Assembly (NCBI RefSeq): GCF_004379255.2
Contig: NC_056052.1
Location: forward strand, 17,702,589 to 17,766,588
Reading direction: 5' to 3'
Source of the DNA: Salvia splendens
Taxonomy: Eukaryota > Streptophyta > Magnoliopsida > Lamiales > Lamiaceae
DNA length: 64,000 bases
In this document: piece after piece, positions 24,460 through 35,357 of the stretch
Position numbering within the stretch: position 1 is the first letter of the stretch
Layout: the number at the start of each line of letters is the position of its first letter
Position numbers and translations under genes: made by a program
The notes under the pieces: generated by a model
Told to the model about the DNA's origin: nothing
Databases searched by the model: none
The model's input: the letters and a program-made list of their open reading frames with translations, nothing else

Positions 24460-24774
24460 GAGTATCCACTATAGGCGAACAGCCCAATAGCCCCGCACTT
24501 TTTTTTTGTTCACAATCCCAGTTTATTTGTCCGCGCTCACAAAAAAAGTTGTCCGTAGCTATAAGGCAGACACTTCCAATAGCTCCAAAATTTTGTATTC
24601 ACTTCTCATTTAATTTTATTTTCATTTATTTTAAATCAATTATAATAAAAAATTATCATAATGTAAATAATTAGAAAACGAGGTAATTGAGACCGAATAT
24701 TCATTGTATTATGGAACCGGAAAAATTTTACAACGAACATGTAAAAAAAATACAAATAAAAATGTCGCCACCGT

Positions 24775-26197
24775 CTACTCGGTGGCGGAGTCGGATTCCT
24801 TCTCCTCTTCTTCGCCGTCTCCCCCGCTTCCGCCGGCCGCCCCTGCAAAATCCTCATCAGACAAGCCTAGACGGCGCTGGATCCGACCTATGAGTTTCCA
24901 GTATATACCCTTGATGACCGGGTCGGTTGCGGTCTCGTAGCGGAGGCAGTTATCATGCAGTTGTTGCATCAACTGCACATCTAGGTTCCCCCTCAAGACC
25001 TCGTGGGGACCAGGGGCCATGGGCTGCGGTATAGGGGCGGGCTGCGGGATGCGCGATCCAGACGCAGCCGACGATAGGCGGGAGGAACTTCCAGCCACTC
25101 TATCGCTTCGGATAGAGGCATGTTGTCCCGGAGGGTGTGGGTGCCTAGAGTGTGTAGCAGAGGGCTCTTCGGTTTGCTCGTCGTTGAGGTCGATTGATTG
25201 CGAGCCGCTGCCGCTGCTGTAGTCCCCGGCTATGTTATGTCTAGTACGCTTCGCCCCAGGAGCTCCTGCCCGCTCTTGCGCACAGATGGCCTTGAATTTC
25301 GAACAGTGCTCGACAACAAGATACTCCTCCCACATTGTGAACTTCGTCCAGTTTTCCGTGTTGAATTGGCTCATAGACAGTGCCTTCACGTCGGCTTCGC
25401 TTCGGCAACTCTTAGCATTTAGCATGTTGTTCTCGTATATGCTCGCGAACCGCTTGGTGGCCGTCAAAATCCTAGACCACTTTTTGCGGAGCTGTTCCCC
25501 GTCACGCAGTTTGGCGCCTTGAGGTTTGAACTCGTTGTATGCCAACAGGACACGCTTCCAAAAGCTCCCCTCGGTCTGATCGGTTCCTACTATGGGGTCC
25601 GATGTGACGGCATCCCACGCCCGCGCCACAGCAATGGACTCCGCTTTGGTGTAGAGTGTGGCCCGTTTACCGCCGGCTTCCGGCGCCGCTACCTCACTGC
25701 CCTCGCCGCCACCGCCGGTGCTGCCCGCGCCGCTGCCCGCGCCGCCTCCCGCGCCGCCTCCTTCCCCGTTGCCACCGCGGGTGCCGGCTTCCACCCACTC
25801 TCGTCGGAATGGGTGTATCCACGCGCGCTGCCAACGTATCCGATACGCCCGGACTAAGCAGACCCATCATCGTCTCCAGTGCGTCTCGATCTGCATCGGT
25901 GAAAGGAGATTGACTGGATTGGAAAGGGGTCTCCGAACACGGATGGTTAAGCGCGTCGAGGTTGGGTCTGTAATCTCCAAAAGCCGAGCGACTCAAATTC
26001 CTCTTAAAAGGTCGGGGCGTGGGAGAATACCTCCACGGCTGAGATGGAGGAGGGGTTGGACTCGATCCCCACGGAGGGGGAGTTTGACTCCAACTCCACG
26101 GCTGGGACGGATTGCCGCCATATCCCGACGGCTGGGAAGGATAGGCGCCATATCCCGATTCGCCAGTGCCGGGTGATTCATCGTCTCCACCGTACAT
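24775..26197 (-). pseudogene. PIF/Harbinger ORF1-like DNA-binding protein, split by frame change
   Basis: ATG at 26197 opens a Pro/Ser/Gly/Trp-rich N-terminus (MYGGDDESPGTGESGYG, repeated PSQPW) to about residue 130. Near 25800 the reading frame has to change to continue into a Gly-rich linker and the conserved domain: YTKAESIAVARAWDAVTSDP, then GSFWKRVLLAYNEFKP, then LRKKWSRILTATKRF, a Myb/SANT-trihelix fold of the kind annotated as 'NAM-associated' or 'glutathione S-transferase T3-like' in plants. The C-terminus ends in an acidic Glu/Ser run. In Harbinger elements this protein binds the element and helps the transposase enter the nucleus. The frame change lies in a Gly-rich, G/C-rich stretch, so either a one-base indel or a small intron could explain it. 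The second frame has only a GTG as apparent start. Confidence 0.7.
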
Positions 26198-26294
26198 TTT
26201 TAGAGGGTGAAAGTGTAAAGATTGAATGAATGGAGAGTGTGAAAAGGGTGTAAATGGGTGGTGGGGGTGGTATTTATAATAGAATTTTCGAAAA

Positions 26295-26312
26295 ATATAT
26301 ATATATATATAT
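26295..26312. repeat. (AT)n microsatellite
   Basis: Nine AT units about 100 bp upstream of the Harbinger ORF1 start; may include its TATA region (TATTTATAAT at about 26270). Confidence 0.85.
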
Positions 26313-26356
26313 TTTGACCGGGGCGGCCGTGAAGGGGTTGGCAGCGGAAGCGTGCA

Positions 26357-27798
26357 TGTTCTAACGGATCACATAATTTGATCTATTTAGCAGATTATCT
26401 AGACAAAATCTATTCGCGTAATTATCACATGTATCATGCTCATAACTTGAATTAAAACATGCTTTAGCATATAAAATCCCTAAAACATGCTTAATACGGA
26501 ATTAGCCAATTTACCTCGTTGATTCAATCAAGAATTGATGATGGCTTGCTCCGTCTCCTCGTGAAGATCTTCAGTACTCGACCTCGGATCTTCTGACTGG
26601 TGTCCCGGACTGTATACTGATATTTGTGTGGGCAAATCTCACCAGAATACTAGGACTCGAATAATGAAGACAGAACTCAGCTCACGAAAAAAGTAATTTT
26701 CGAACTCTCTCTCTCTAGAGGGGAGGGGGGACGAAAATTGGGAGCAATAATAATTGTTATTTCTGTCTGCTTTATTCTCCTATTTATATTAAGTCACATA
26801 TTGGGCCAAGTCAGAGATCTAAGGAAGAATTTGGACATGGCCTCACCCAATTAGCTTTTTACTAATTAAATTGAACCCACAATTTAATATAAGCTTATAT
26901 TGGAATATTAATAGCAGCCACTACAGAAGTAATATTGCACTGCCTTTCCAAATCCGAAATTACAAGTATTCCAGGTTTCCTTTTATTTGTTTAATTCATT
27001 TCCCGCGCTTAAGATAGAAACATCCATTAATTAATTAATGTCTGCTATGGACTTAATTAATTAACATATTTTATTCTCCAAGAGTGGACTTAGCAAGAAA
27101 CTCTTATTTATTATTCATAGAGTAATTAAACTCCAACTAGCTAGGTTCCGAATAATAAAACCTTGTTTCGAGCTCCTCTTGTGGATGTTATCAAACGAGA
27201 CTCTCCTCGTGCACGATTCAACTTAATAGCAATCCTAGCACCTCTAGATAATGATCACCACTACCCAATATACCTGGATCGTTGGGTGACGAAAAAACTC
27301 GCACCTTTGGTAAGTCAAAGTAGTAGATACTCAATATCGTATGCTCAATGCTAACGTACATTGATTAAGAAATTAATTATCAAGACCTCATCTTTCAGTA
27401 GATAGCATAAAGACTCGTCTTGCTGTTAGATCCATTCAGTGCTATACCCCACCAACGTCATCATATTTCAATAAGGCTTAGAAATAATCGGACTGACATT
27501 GCAAGCTTTCACGATAGGTAGTCTAGGCCTATCTAGGTTGTGAAATTCTTATTTTTCTTTGTTCAGAACTGATCGCGTACCTTAAATTGAGCGCAGCCCA
27601 CAACCGGTCTACTAGAACAAAGACTTAGACTTATGTTATGTTCGCTTATACATTTAAATATGCAATAAACATCCATTAAATGTAAAACATAACAACATTA
27701 TGACAAAAATAATCTATTGCATTCATTGGAAAATAATTATTAGAGTTTTACAGTATTCAATAACTCGAAAGGTGATTTCTAGTATACAAACCCTAACA
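26357..27798 (-). mobile_element. Ty1/copia LTR (I) inside the Harbinger element
   Basis: On the minus strand it begins TGTTAGGGTTTGTATAC at 27798 and ends CGTTAGAACA at 26357. The first 200 bases are closely similar to the LTR starting at 63791 at the right edge of the window. The 5-bp flanks do not match (GTGCA and GGCTG), so it is not a simple solo LTR: adjoining DNA was probably lost, perhaps including the Harbinger transposase. Non-coding. Confidence 0.75.
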
Positions 27799-28000
27799 GG
27801 CTGGCGCGCCGACCGTCGGCGCACTATAGGCCGGCGCGTCCTCGCACAACTCTCGGCAGAGGCCCTTCCGCCCCGGAAATGCCGTCCGCCTCGGGGCGGA
27901 CGTCCTCGCCACTATAGATCGGTGGGGCGGCAGCGGGAATGGGCAGCCGGCGCGCTGCCCCTATAGTGGATACTCTTATGTTTATAGCGCACAAAAAATA

Positions 28001-28200
28001 CTCCCTCCGTTTGTAAATAGGGGAATTCTTTTCGACGCGGATTTTAGAAATTGATTTGTTAAAGGTTAAAGGGAAGATAGAAAATTAAGATATAGAATAA
28101 AGTAAGAGAGAGAATAAAGTTTTACCATAAAAGGAAATAACTCAACTAACTTGGGACAAACAAAATGGAATACGACTCAACTATCTTGGAACAGAGGGAG
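28001..28200. mobile_element. Stowaway-type MITE
   Basis: Starts CTCCCTCCGTTTGTAAATAG and ends TATCTTGGAACAGAGGGAG, 200 bp, with TA at both flanks (27999-28000, 28201-28202). It lies only about 25 bp from the right end of the Harbinger element. Confidence 0.85.
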
Positions 28201-28287
28201 TACTTTCTTCATTCATGATTAAGTGACATAAGTTGATTTGGCTATAGTTGAATGAAATGGAACAATAGTATCACCTCAAGTGATATA

Positions 28288-28538
28288 CTCCCTCCGTCCC
28301 CGATTAATTGTCACTCTTTTCCATTTCGATCCGTCCCTTAATAATTGTCACACTTCATTTTTACCACAAATGGTAAGTAGGTCTCACATTCAACTAACTC
28401 ACTTCACTCACATTTTATTATAAAACTAATATAAAAAGTGGGTCACACATTCCACTAACTTTTTCAACCAACATTTCTTTACATTTCTTAAAAACCTTGC
28501 CCGATCAAAGAGTGACAATTAATCGGGGACGGAGGGAG
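28288..28538. mobile_element. Stowaway-type MITE, very well preserved
   Basis: Starts CTCCCTCCGTCCCCGATTAA and ends TTAATCGGGGACGGAGGGAG; the terminal inverted repeat is perfect over more than 25 bp. TA on both flanks. 251 bp, non-coding. The perfect termini suggest a recent copy. Confidence 0.9.
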
Positions 28539-28549
28539 TATTTTTTATA

Positions 28550-28863
28550 GAGTAAAGATCAATTTTGGTTCTAAACATATGACAAAAATACAAATTTGAT
28601 CCAAAACATTCACTTTTTGAAAAACATGTCCATAACAAATGAAAATGTCGCCGAAGTGGTCCTTTTTTTACGGTTCCTTCAAAAAACTAACGGTCGAACG
28701 CTAATTGCACAGTGGCATGACCGTTAGTTTTTTTACGGAACGATAAAAAAGGACCACTCCGACAAGGATTTCATTTGTTATGGACCTGTTTTTCATAAAG
28801 TGAATGTTTTGGATCAAATTCGTATTTTGGTCATATGTTTAGGACCAAAACTGACCTTTACCC
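28550..28863. mobile_element. Foldback MITE, probably Mutator-derived
   Basis: 314 bp that is almost one long hairpin: the left arm (AGTAAAGATCAATTTTGG..., through ATGTCCATAACAAATGAAA) is matched by an inverted right arm ending CCAAAACTGACCTTTACCC, and the middle contains a second inverted pair (AACTAACGGTC / GACCGTTAGTT). Flanks TTTTTTATA (28541-28549) and TTTTTTATG (28864-28872) look like a 9-bp target duplication with one mismatch, which points to a Mutator-type (MULE) origin. No coding capacity. Confidence 0.75.
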
Positions 28864-29056
28864 TTTTTTATGGAGTATAATAGTATCTTTACTTTATTCT
28901 CTTTATTTAATTTAAAAATATTATATAATATTTCATGCTGAAAATAAAATATTTTACATTTAGTAGAATGAAGGGAGTACATTAGTTTTAAACTCCTCCG
29001 TCCTATGTAAGTACAACATTTATTTTACATGAGATTTAATAATTTAGTGTTTAAAG

Positions 29057-30269
29057 TGTTGGTTTCTCGGATTACAAAGATAACTACCGGGCGTAATACA
29101 ACCCAAAAGAAAGGAAAGGAAGAACTGAACTTAAAAATACAACGTATAATCGAAACTACTAAACCAGTGTGATTAGCCGAGTCGAGGAGGCCTCTTCCCG
29201 CAAGACGAGATACGCCCCGGTAGTGCTCTTCGGTTTGGCGTGTCGTCCCCAAAGGTAAAACGGCTACGTCTCTATTGATGCAGCACCGCAATCAACAGAG
29301 CTCCGGCGAACTGGATGGAGGAGAGGGCAGAGCTTCGACAGAAAAAACTATGCAGGGAGAGGGAGAGAGCTTATGATGCAGAATGCTTTTTGAATTGTGT
29401 AGTGATGCATGGAATGGCTGGCCTATTTATAGGCTCAGTCCACTGCAGGGGGTCAACAGCCATGATGGCTGTCATCATGGCAATTCGTAACCGACGTCGG
29501 TTACAGACGTGTGGCAGGAGTGTGCCATCCGTGTGTGGAGCGTGTGGATTTCTCACGTGGCAACCGTGACTGTGCCTCGCTTGACGACGTGTCAAGCCAC
29601 TTGGATTGCTGACTCGGCGGTGGTCCAAAAAGAATAGTTTGGGCCAAGCACCAAGCCCAAAGACCACCCAAAGACCAATTGCCAAGATCCAAGATCCAAG
29701 TCCAAGTCCAAGTCCAAGTCCAAGTCCAAGTCCAAGTCCAAGATCAAGATCGAGATCGAGATCGGGATCGAGATCGGGATCGGGCTCGGGATCGGGCTCG
29801 GGCCCGGGCCCGAGGCCCGCGACCACGAGCACGAGCACGAGCACGAGCACGTGCACGGGCACGGGCACGGGCTCGGGCTCGGGCGGGCGGGCGGCGGCGG
29901 CGCGCGCGTGTGCGCGCGTGTGGGCTCTTTCACCCATCTTGGTCCACTATAATTATTAAGTAACATAAAGTCACTTAATTTATACACATTAAAGATGTGT
30001 TAATCCTCCAATGTGGGATAATTAACACTAGTTAATTATTCCCTAAGCTCCATCTCCAAGCTTTAATTAAAAGCTAATTATGCCCAACTTTAATCCACTA
30101 TTTCTCACTCACCGGAAATCGGATTTGAGAAAGTGAATATACTACATTTACCTACGTAAAATGTAGATCGACGCTATGTCATTTAATTTCACAAAATTAA
30201 ATGTCTCGTCACATTTATTATTTGGTCAAAATCCATTGACCGGGCATATTTAATCCATGATTTTTTACA
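29057..30269 (-). repeat. 3' LTR of copia element C (1213 bp)
   Basis: Near-identical partner of 35358-36535. It carries a TATAAATA box on the minus strand at about 29434-29427 and, upstream of it in element sense, a long hexamer tract at about 29682-29905. About 35 bp longer than the other LTR because of extra hexamers. Confidence 0.95.
29682..29905. repeat. Drifting hexamer tract in LTR
   Basis: A 6-bp-period tract whose unit changes step by step from left to right: CCAAGT, then CAAGAT, CGAGAT, CGGGAT, CGGGCT, CGGGCC, then CGAGCA, CGGGCA, CGGGCT and finally GGGC/GGC repeats. The six frames give artefactual Gly-Leu or Ser-Pro repeats that are not genes. In element sense it lies in U3, 250-480 bp upstream of the TATA box. 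Confidence 0.9.
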
Positions 30270-30835
30270 ATCCCCCACATGAGTGGAAATAGCCGAATGC
30301 ATATGCATGCAGACACAAGCTCAACCCTCGCGAGGTATATAAGCATAAGGATAGGTAGTTGTTGACTTTGAACCCTCCATAGTCGACACCATCGGATACA
30401 CAGGCGGCTTAGTAGCGCGATGCTTTGAACTAATCCCCCACGGCGTGCACCGAGACAATGGTGTTAACACTTAAACACCTCAACCTCATCCGTTCTCACG
30501 TTTTGTGTCCATTGCGGTCTTGGACACCACTTTGGATTCATAAGTGCGTTTTTTATGAAGCGACCACACTTCGCACTTACGTAGGTGATTCTTAGTCAAG
30601 TACCTTGCCATACTTGGTCTCTTTGAGAATTCCATCTCTTTGAGATCCTTAAGAACCATTAAAAGTCATAGACTTAGCCTTTACCACGAGGCAAGTTCTC
30701 CAACACTCTATTGCTCTCTAGGGAATAGATATAGTTTGAGTGTTTTTCCATGAACTCTCATAGCTTAGTTGTCCCTTTGAACCAAGTTCTTGGGATCTCC
30801 AGTCATCATGGTTGGGTTACCACTATGACAATTCT
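30270..30835 (-). other. 3' untranslated region of copia element C
   Basis: Non-coding interval between the polyprotein stop and the 3' LTR, with the polypurine tract at its left end. The same kind of sequence precedes the LTR of copia element D (38842-39487). Confidence 0.7.
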
Positions 30836-33800
30836 TTAGTTTGTGGATTTCAAACCCATTCCCTCTAGCAACTTATTCATTTGATCACGGTTTAACCCTT
30901 TGGTTAGCGGATCCGCTAGATTATCTATTGACTTCACATAGTCAATTGTAATCACCCCTGTTGTGATCAAATGTCTCACGGTGTTATGTCGTCGACGTAT
31001 ATGTCGAGACTTACCGTTATAGAAACCATTGTTTGCCCTTCCAATAGCCGCTTGGCTATCGCAGTGAATCAGCACTGGTGGCACTGGCTTAGACCAACAT
31101 GGAATGTCTTCAAGGAAGTTCTTAAGCCACTCGGCTTCCTCACCAGCCTTATCCAAGGCAATGAACTCCGATTCCATTGTTGATCGGGCTATACAGGTCT
31201 GTTTTGTGGATTTCCACGATACAGCACCACCCCCAATAGTAAAGACATATCCACTTGTTGAAAGTGAGTCTCTATTATCGGATATCCAATTGGCATCACA
31301 GTACCCTTCAAGCACCGGGGGGTATCTCGAGAAGTGTAGCCCAAGATTTTGAGTGTGTTTTAAATATCTCAAAACCCTCACAAGAGCTCTCCAATGCTCT
31401 TTGCTTGGATTGCTCGTGTAACGACTTAACTTGTTCACGGCACAAGCAATGTCAGGTCGAGTGCAATTAGTCAAGTACATAATGCACCCGATGACCCGTG
31501 CATACTCTTCTTGTGCAACGGGCTCGCCTTTGTTTTTGCTCAAGTGAACGTCGAGTTCAATTGGAGTCTTAACCGGCGCGCCATCATAGGCTTTGAATTT
31601 ATTCAATATCTTCTCAACATAATGTGATTGTGTTAAGATGATTCCATCATTCGTTCTTAAAATCTTCATTCCAAGAATTACATCGGCTAGACCCATGTCT
31701 TTCATGTCAAAGTTTCTCTTTAACATGGCCTTTGTATCGTTAATTACTTGAGTGTTGCTACCCAAGATTAACATATCATCAACGTAGAGACACACTATAA
31801 CATGACCGTTATTAGTGCTCTTGATGTAGACACATTTGTCGCACTCGTTGATTTTAAACCCATTTGATAACATCACATTATCAAACTTCAAGTGCCATTG
31901 CAATGGCGCTTGTTTCAATCCATATAGGGATTTCACGAGCTTGCATACCTTTTTCTCTTGTCCAGGTACTACAAACCCTTCGGGTTGTTCCATGTAGATT
32001 TCGTCTTCTAGTTCACCATTCAGAAACGCGGTCTTTACATCCATTTGATGAATCTCGAGATTGTGCAATGCAGCAATAGCGAGAAGCACCCGGATAGATG
32101 TAATCCTTGTTACAGGTGAATAGGTATCGAAGAAGTCATGTCCTTCTTTTTGTTTAAAACCCTTTACTACTAATCGGGCTTTATACTTATCAACTGTTCC
32201 ATCGGCCTTAAACTTTCTTTTAAGAACCCATTTGCATCCTAAAGGTTTAGCACCTTCGGGCAAATCAACCAACACCCATGTGTGGTTTAGCAAAATTGAA
32301 TCAATTTCGCTTTGAACAGCTTCTCTCCAATGCAGCCCGTCTGGGCCAGCAAAGGCTACTTTTATCGATGTTGGTTCTTCATCCAACATGAAAGCAATGT
32401 AGTCAGGACCAAAAGTTTTTGGTGTTCTGACTCTATTACCACGTCTTAGTACTGTATCTTTTGGATCGGGCCTTGCACGCTTGCGCGATTCAGGTTCCGC
32501 ATCTGTTGATTTAGAACTAGTGGCTTCTTCTTCCACTTGTTTAGAACTAGTGGCTTCTTCAATTCTTGTCTCAGAATTGGTTGATACTTTTTCCTTATCT
32601 TTGCAAGGAAAGGTATTTTCGAGAAATACAGCATTCCTCGACTCAATTGTTGTTCCTACTGTGATAGTCGATATTTCAGACTTGTGAACAACAAATCGAT
32701 ATGCACTACTGTTAAGTGCATATCCAATGAAGATGCAATCAACCGTCTTAGGTCCGATTGTAACTTCTTTGGGCGGAGGAACCATCACCTTTGCCAAACA
32801 CCCCCACACTTTGAGGTATTTGTAGGATGGCTTCCTTCCCTTCCACAACTCATAAGGAGTAACATCTTTTCCTTTGAGAGGGATTTTATTCAAGATATAG
32901 TTTGCTGTCAGAACAGCTTCCCCCCACATGTTATGTGGTAATCCTGAACTGAGTAGCAGAGCATTCATCATCTCTTTTAGAGTTCGATTCTTGCGTTCTG
33001 CAACACCATTAGATTGTGGTGAATATGGAGCAGTTGTTTGATGAATTATACCACTTGCGTTGCATAACTCCTCAAACGGGGCTACATATTCGCCTCCTCT
33101 ATCGCTTCGAATCATTTTGATTTTACAACCAAGTTGATTCTCAACTTCGTTCTTATAATTTTTGAACGCCTCTATTGCTTCATCTTTGCTTCTTAAAAGA
33201 TAAATGTAGCAATATCTTGTGCAATCATCTATGAAAGTGATAAAGTACTTTTTACCACCTCTAGTTTGCAACATCTTTAAATCACATACATCCGTGTGAA
33301 TTAATTCAAGGGGTTTTGTGCTTCGTTCAACCGAGTGAAACGGCAACTTAGTCATTTTTGCTTCAAGACAAATTTCACATTTATCTTGGATATCCAATTC
33401 ATTAGCCTTTAGTAAATCTAAATTTACTAATCTTTTAATGGCTTTTGAATTTACATGTCCCAATCTACAATGCCACAAATTTGAAGACTCAATCAAATAA
33501 GAGGAAGTAGATGCTTTATTCTTATTGGCCAATGGCTTCGCAACACTTCGAGTTGCTACACTAAGCTTGAAAAGCCCATCGGTTACATAACCTTTTCCGA
33601 TGGATTTTCCAAACTTATACAAGACAAACCTATCGGACTCAAATACAAGTTTAAACCCTTTATTAACTAGTATTGATCCTGACACTAGGTTCTTGCGGAT
33701 GTCCGGGACATGCAGCACATCCTTCAAAGTGATAGTTAGGCCAGACGTCATCATGAGAATCACGTTGCCAACGCCGAGGACTTCTGACGATGCTTGATTC

Positions 33801-35269
33801 CCCATGTTGATCTTCCTCCCTTCAACAGCAGTGTAGGAGGCAAACTTGCTCCTGTCGGAGCAAACATGAGCAGTAGCGCCGGTGTCGATGTACCAGCCTC
33901 CCTTGTTATCAACAAGGTTAACCTCTTCAGTGACCACTGCAATGAGGTCGTTCTCATCCCAGTCCTTGAACTCCTTCTCAACGACGTGGGCTGCCGGCTT
34001 CTTCTTCTTGCTGCGGCAGTCTTTGGCAAAGTGGCCCGGTTTGCCACATTTGTAGCAGTCGCCTTCAAACTTCTTTGAAGGCTGCTTTCCCTTCCCTTTG
34101 TCGTTTGGACGGTTTGGGCGAGGGCGTTTGTTGGAGGGACCGCCCCGCTCCAACAGGTTGGCTTTGGCTTCATTTGGGGTGAAGCCCTTAGCCTTTTGAT
34201 CACTTTTGCGCACGTCGGCCTCAATGCGCAACTTCACGATCAAGTCTTCAAGGGTCATCTGCTTTCGCTTGTGCTTGAGATAACTCTTGAAGTCCTTCCA
34301 ACTTGGAGGGAGCTTGTCAATGATCGTGCACCTTAGGAACTTATCGGGCAAGGTCATCCCTTCAGCCACTAAGGAGTGGATGATCATTTGGAGCTCTTGG
34401 ACTTGCTCCATGATGGGTCGAGAGTCGACCATCTTGTAGTCCATAAACTTGGATGCTACAACCTGTTCAGTCCCTGCAGCATTGTCTATGCTATATTTCT
34501 TCTCTAGGCTTTCCCACATTTGTTTAGATGTGGTTACATTGGAGTATACATTATAGAGGCTATCATCTAATGCACTTAAAATAAAGTTTTTACATAGATA
34601 ATCCCCTTTTCTCCAAGCTTCATAGTCCGCCATGACTTCGAGCCTAGTCTCTTGGTCGCTTGGCGCGGGCGGCTCGTTCTCCGTGAGGAAGTTGGCGACG
34701 CCCAATGTTGTCAAGTAGAACAACATCTTCTGGTACCACCGCTTGAAGTCAGATCCTCCAAACTTTGGTGGTTTCTCGGCAGGTGGCATCATTCTTGGTG
34801 CCAAAGGTGCCGCAGTTGGTCCTTGGAAGGAACCAATTCCGTTGCCCCCGAAGGAGCCAACAACTTGGTTGGGCATAGAGCCCCCACCATTCATGTTGGG
34901 CATAGAGCCCGCCATGGTCGTACCAGCCCCGAAGGGACTAGCACCCGCATGAGACCCGAAGGCCCCAGCATTCGTGTTGATCCCGAAAGATCCAACACTA
35001 GTATTGAGCCCGAAGGCACCAACACTCGATCCATTAAAGGATCCGAAGGAACCACTAAAAGTGGAACCAACCGAACCACCAAAGGTGGAACCAGTGGACG
35101 CCCCGAAGGGGTTGTCCCAAACCCAAGGGACGGTGGATGAAGCGGCTGGGAAGCCAGAAGTTGGCATCATCGAGGGAATCGATGAAGTGTTGACCGGTCC
35201 AGTGGTCGCCATGGTGGAGGGAATGGCGGCGGCGGTGGTGGCAGCGGCGGTGTTGGAGTCGGTAGACAT
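30836..35269 (-). CDS. gag-pol: Ty1/copia Gag-Pol polyprotein, intact
   Basis: 1477 codons, no stop or frameshift. I chose the ATG at 35269 (the frame opens three codons earlier with TTG). Residues about 50-155 are a Gly/Ser/Asn-rich region with repeated Phe-Gly dipeptides. Then the copia Gag core ([16 protein letters not shown] near 168), a CCHC zinc knuckle [14 protein letters not shown] near 405, the protease active site [12 protein letters not shown] near 460, integrase with its HHCC zinc finger ([12 protein letters not shown]) and DDE core ending [15 protein letters not shown], reverse transcriptase with [20 protein letters not shown] and catalytic YVDDMLILG, and RNase H ending near the C-terminus ([31 protein letters not shown]). 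Order protease-integrase-RT-RNase H defines copia. All enzymatic motifs appear present, so the copy may be autonomous. Confidence 0.96.
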   Translation of the reverse strand: MSTDSNTAAATTAAAIPSTMATTGPVNTSSIPSMMPTSGFPAASSTVPWVWDNPFGASTGSTFGGSVGSTFSGSFGSFNGSSVGAFGLNTSVGSFGINTNAGAFGSHAGASPFGAGTTMAGSMPNMNGGGSMPNQVVGSFGGNGIGSFQGPTAAPLAPRMMPPAEKPPKFGGSDFKRWYQKMLFYLTTLGVANFLTENEPPAPSDQETRLEVMADYEAWRKGDYLCKNFILSALDDSLYNVYSNVTTSKQMWESLEKKYSIDNAAGTEQVVASKFMDYKMVDSRPIMEQVQELQMIIHSLVAEGMTLPDKFLRCTIIDKLPPSWKDFKSYLKHKRKQMTLEDLIVKLRIEADVRKSDQKAKGFTPNEAKANLLERGGPSNKRPRPNRPNDKGKGKQPSKKFEGDCYKCGKPGHFAKDCRSKKKKPAAHVVEKEFKDWDENDLIAVVTEEVNLVDNKGGWYIDTGATAHVCSDRSKFASYTAVEGRKINMGNQASSEVLGVGNVILMMTSGLTITLKDVLHVPDIRKNLVSGSILVNKGFKLVFESDRFVLYKFGKSIGKGYVTDGLFKLSVATRSVAKPLANKNKASTSSYLIESSNLWHCRLGHVNSKAIKRLVNLDLLKANELDIQDKCEICLEAKMTKLPFHSVERSTKPLELIHTDVCDLKMLQTRGGKKYFITFIDDCTRYCYIYLLRSKDEAIEAFKNYKNEVENQLGCKIKMIRSDRGGEYVAPFEELCNASGIIHQTTAPYSPQSNGVAERKNRTLKEMMNALLLSSGLPHNMWGEAVLTANYILNKIPLKGKDVTPYELWKGRKPSYKYLKVWGCLAKVMVPPPKEVTIGPKTVDCIFIGYALNSSAYRFVVHKSEISTITVGTTIESRNAVFLENTFPCKDKEKVSTNSETRIEEATSSKQVEEEATSSKSTDAEPESRKRARPDPKDTVLRRGNRVRTPKTFGPDYIAFMLDEEPTSIKVAFAGPDGLHWREAVQSEIDSILLNHTWVLVDLPEGAKPLGCKWVLKRKFKADGTVDKYKARLVVKGFKQKEGHDFFDTYSPVTRITSIRVLLAIAALHNLEIHQMDVKTAFLNGELEDEIYMEQPEGFVVPGQEKKVCKLVKSLYGLKQAPLQWHLKFDNVMLSNGFKINECDKCVYIKSTNNGHVIVCLYVDDMLILGSNTQVINDTKAMLKRNFDMKDMGLADVILGMKILRTNDGIILTQSHYVEKILNKFKAYDGAPVKTPIELDVHLSKNKGEPVAQEEYARVIGCIMYLTNCTRPDIACAVNKLSRYTSNPSKEHWRALVRVLRYLKHTQNLGLHFSRYPPVLEGYCDANWISDNRDSLSTSGYVFTIGGGAVSWKSTKQTCIARSTMESEFIALDKAGEEAEWLKNFLEDIPCWSKPVPPVLIHCDSQAAIGRANNGFYNGKSRHIRRRHNTVRHLITTGVITIDYVKSIDNLADPLTKGLNRDQMNKLLEGMGLKSTN

Positions 35270-35334
35270 CTCCAGCAAAGGTGTTTAATATTTCGAAAGT
35301 TTTAGTTCAGTTTAGAAGTCCAAATTCCTTCAAA

Positions 35335-35357
35335 GGCAAGTTATCTCGTCTTGCGAT
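35335..35357 (-). other. Presumed primer-binding region of element C (non-canonical)
   Basis: Minus strand next to the LTR edge reads ATCGCAAGACGAGATAACTT. It does not match the initiator tRNA-Met complement TGGTATCAGAGC. Thirteen bases (GCAAGACGAGATA) are the exact reverse complement of a stretch inside the LTR (minus-strand TATCTCGTCTTGC at 35513-35501). The stretch itself also has a GCAAG/CTTGC hairpin. Confidence 0.6.

Larger units (their letters stand above)
24460..27975 (-). mobile_element. Non-autonomous PIF/Harbinger DNA transposon
   Basis: Left end GAGTATCCACTATAGG at 24460 and an inverted copy at 27975 (CCTATAGTGGATACTC), 16 bp perfect, flanked by TTA at 24457-24459 and TTA at 27976-27978. 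The 3-bp TTA duplication and terminal type are those of PIF/Harbinger. Extra CACTATAG copies lie just inside the right end (about 27820, 27910). It contains only the Myb/trihelix-like ORF1 (minus strand). The DDE transposase found in autonomous relatives is absent; a copia LTR at 26357-27798 occupies the region upstream of ORF1. The coding part is strikingly GC-rich relative to its surroundings. Confidence 0.85.

Noticed and set aside
25519..26176. Pro/Arg-rich plus-strand ORFs
   Set aside because: Shadows of the GC-rich Harbinger ORF1 on the minus strand.
29371..29963. Long frames coding Gly-Leu, Ser-Pro or Arg-Asp repeats on both strands
   Set aside because: They are translations of the hexamer tract in the copia LTR and recur at 35672-36253; not genes.
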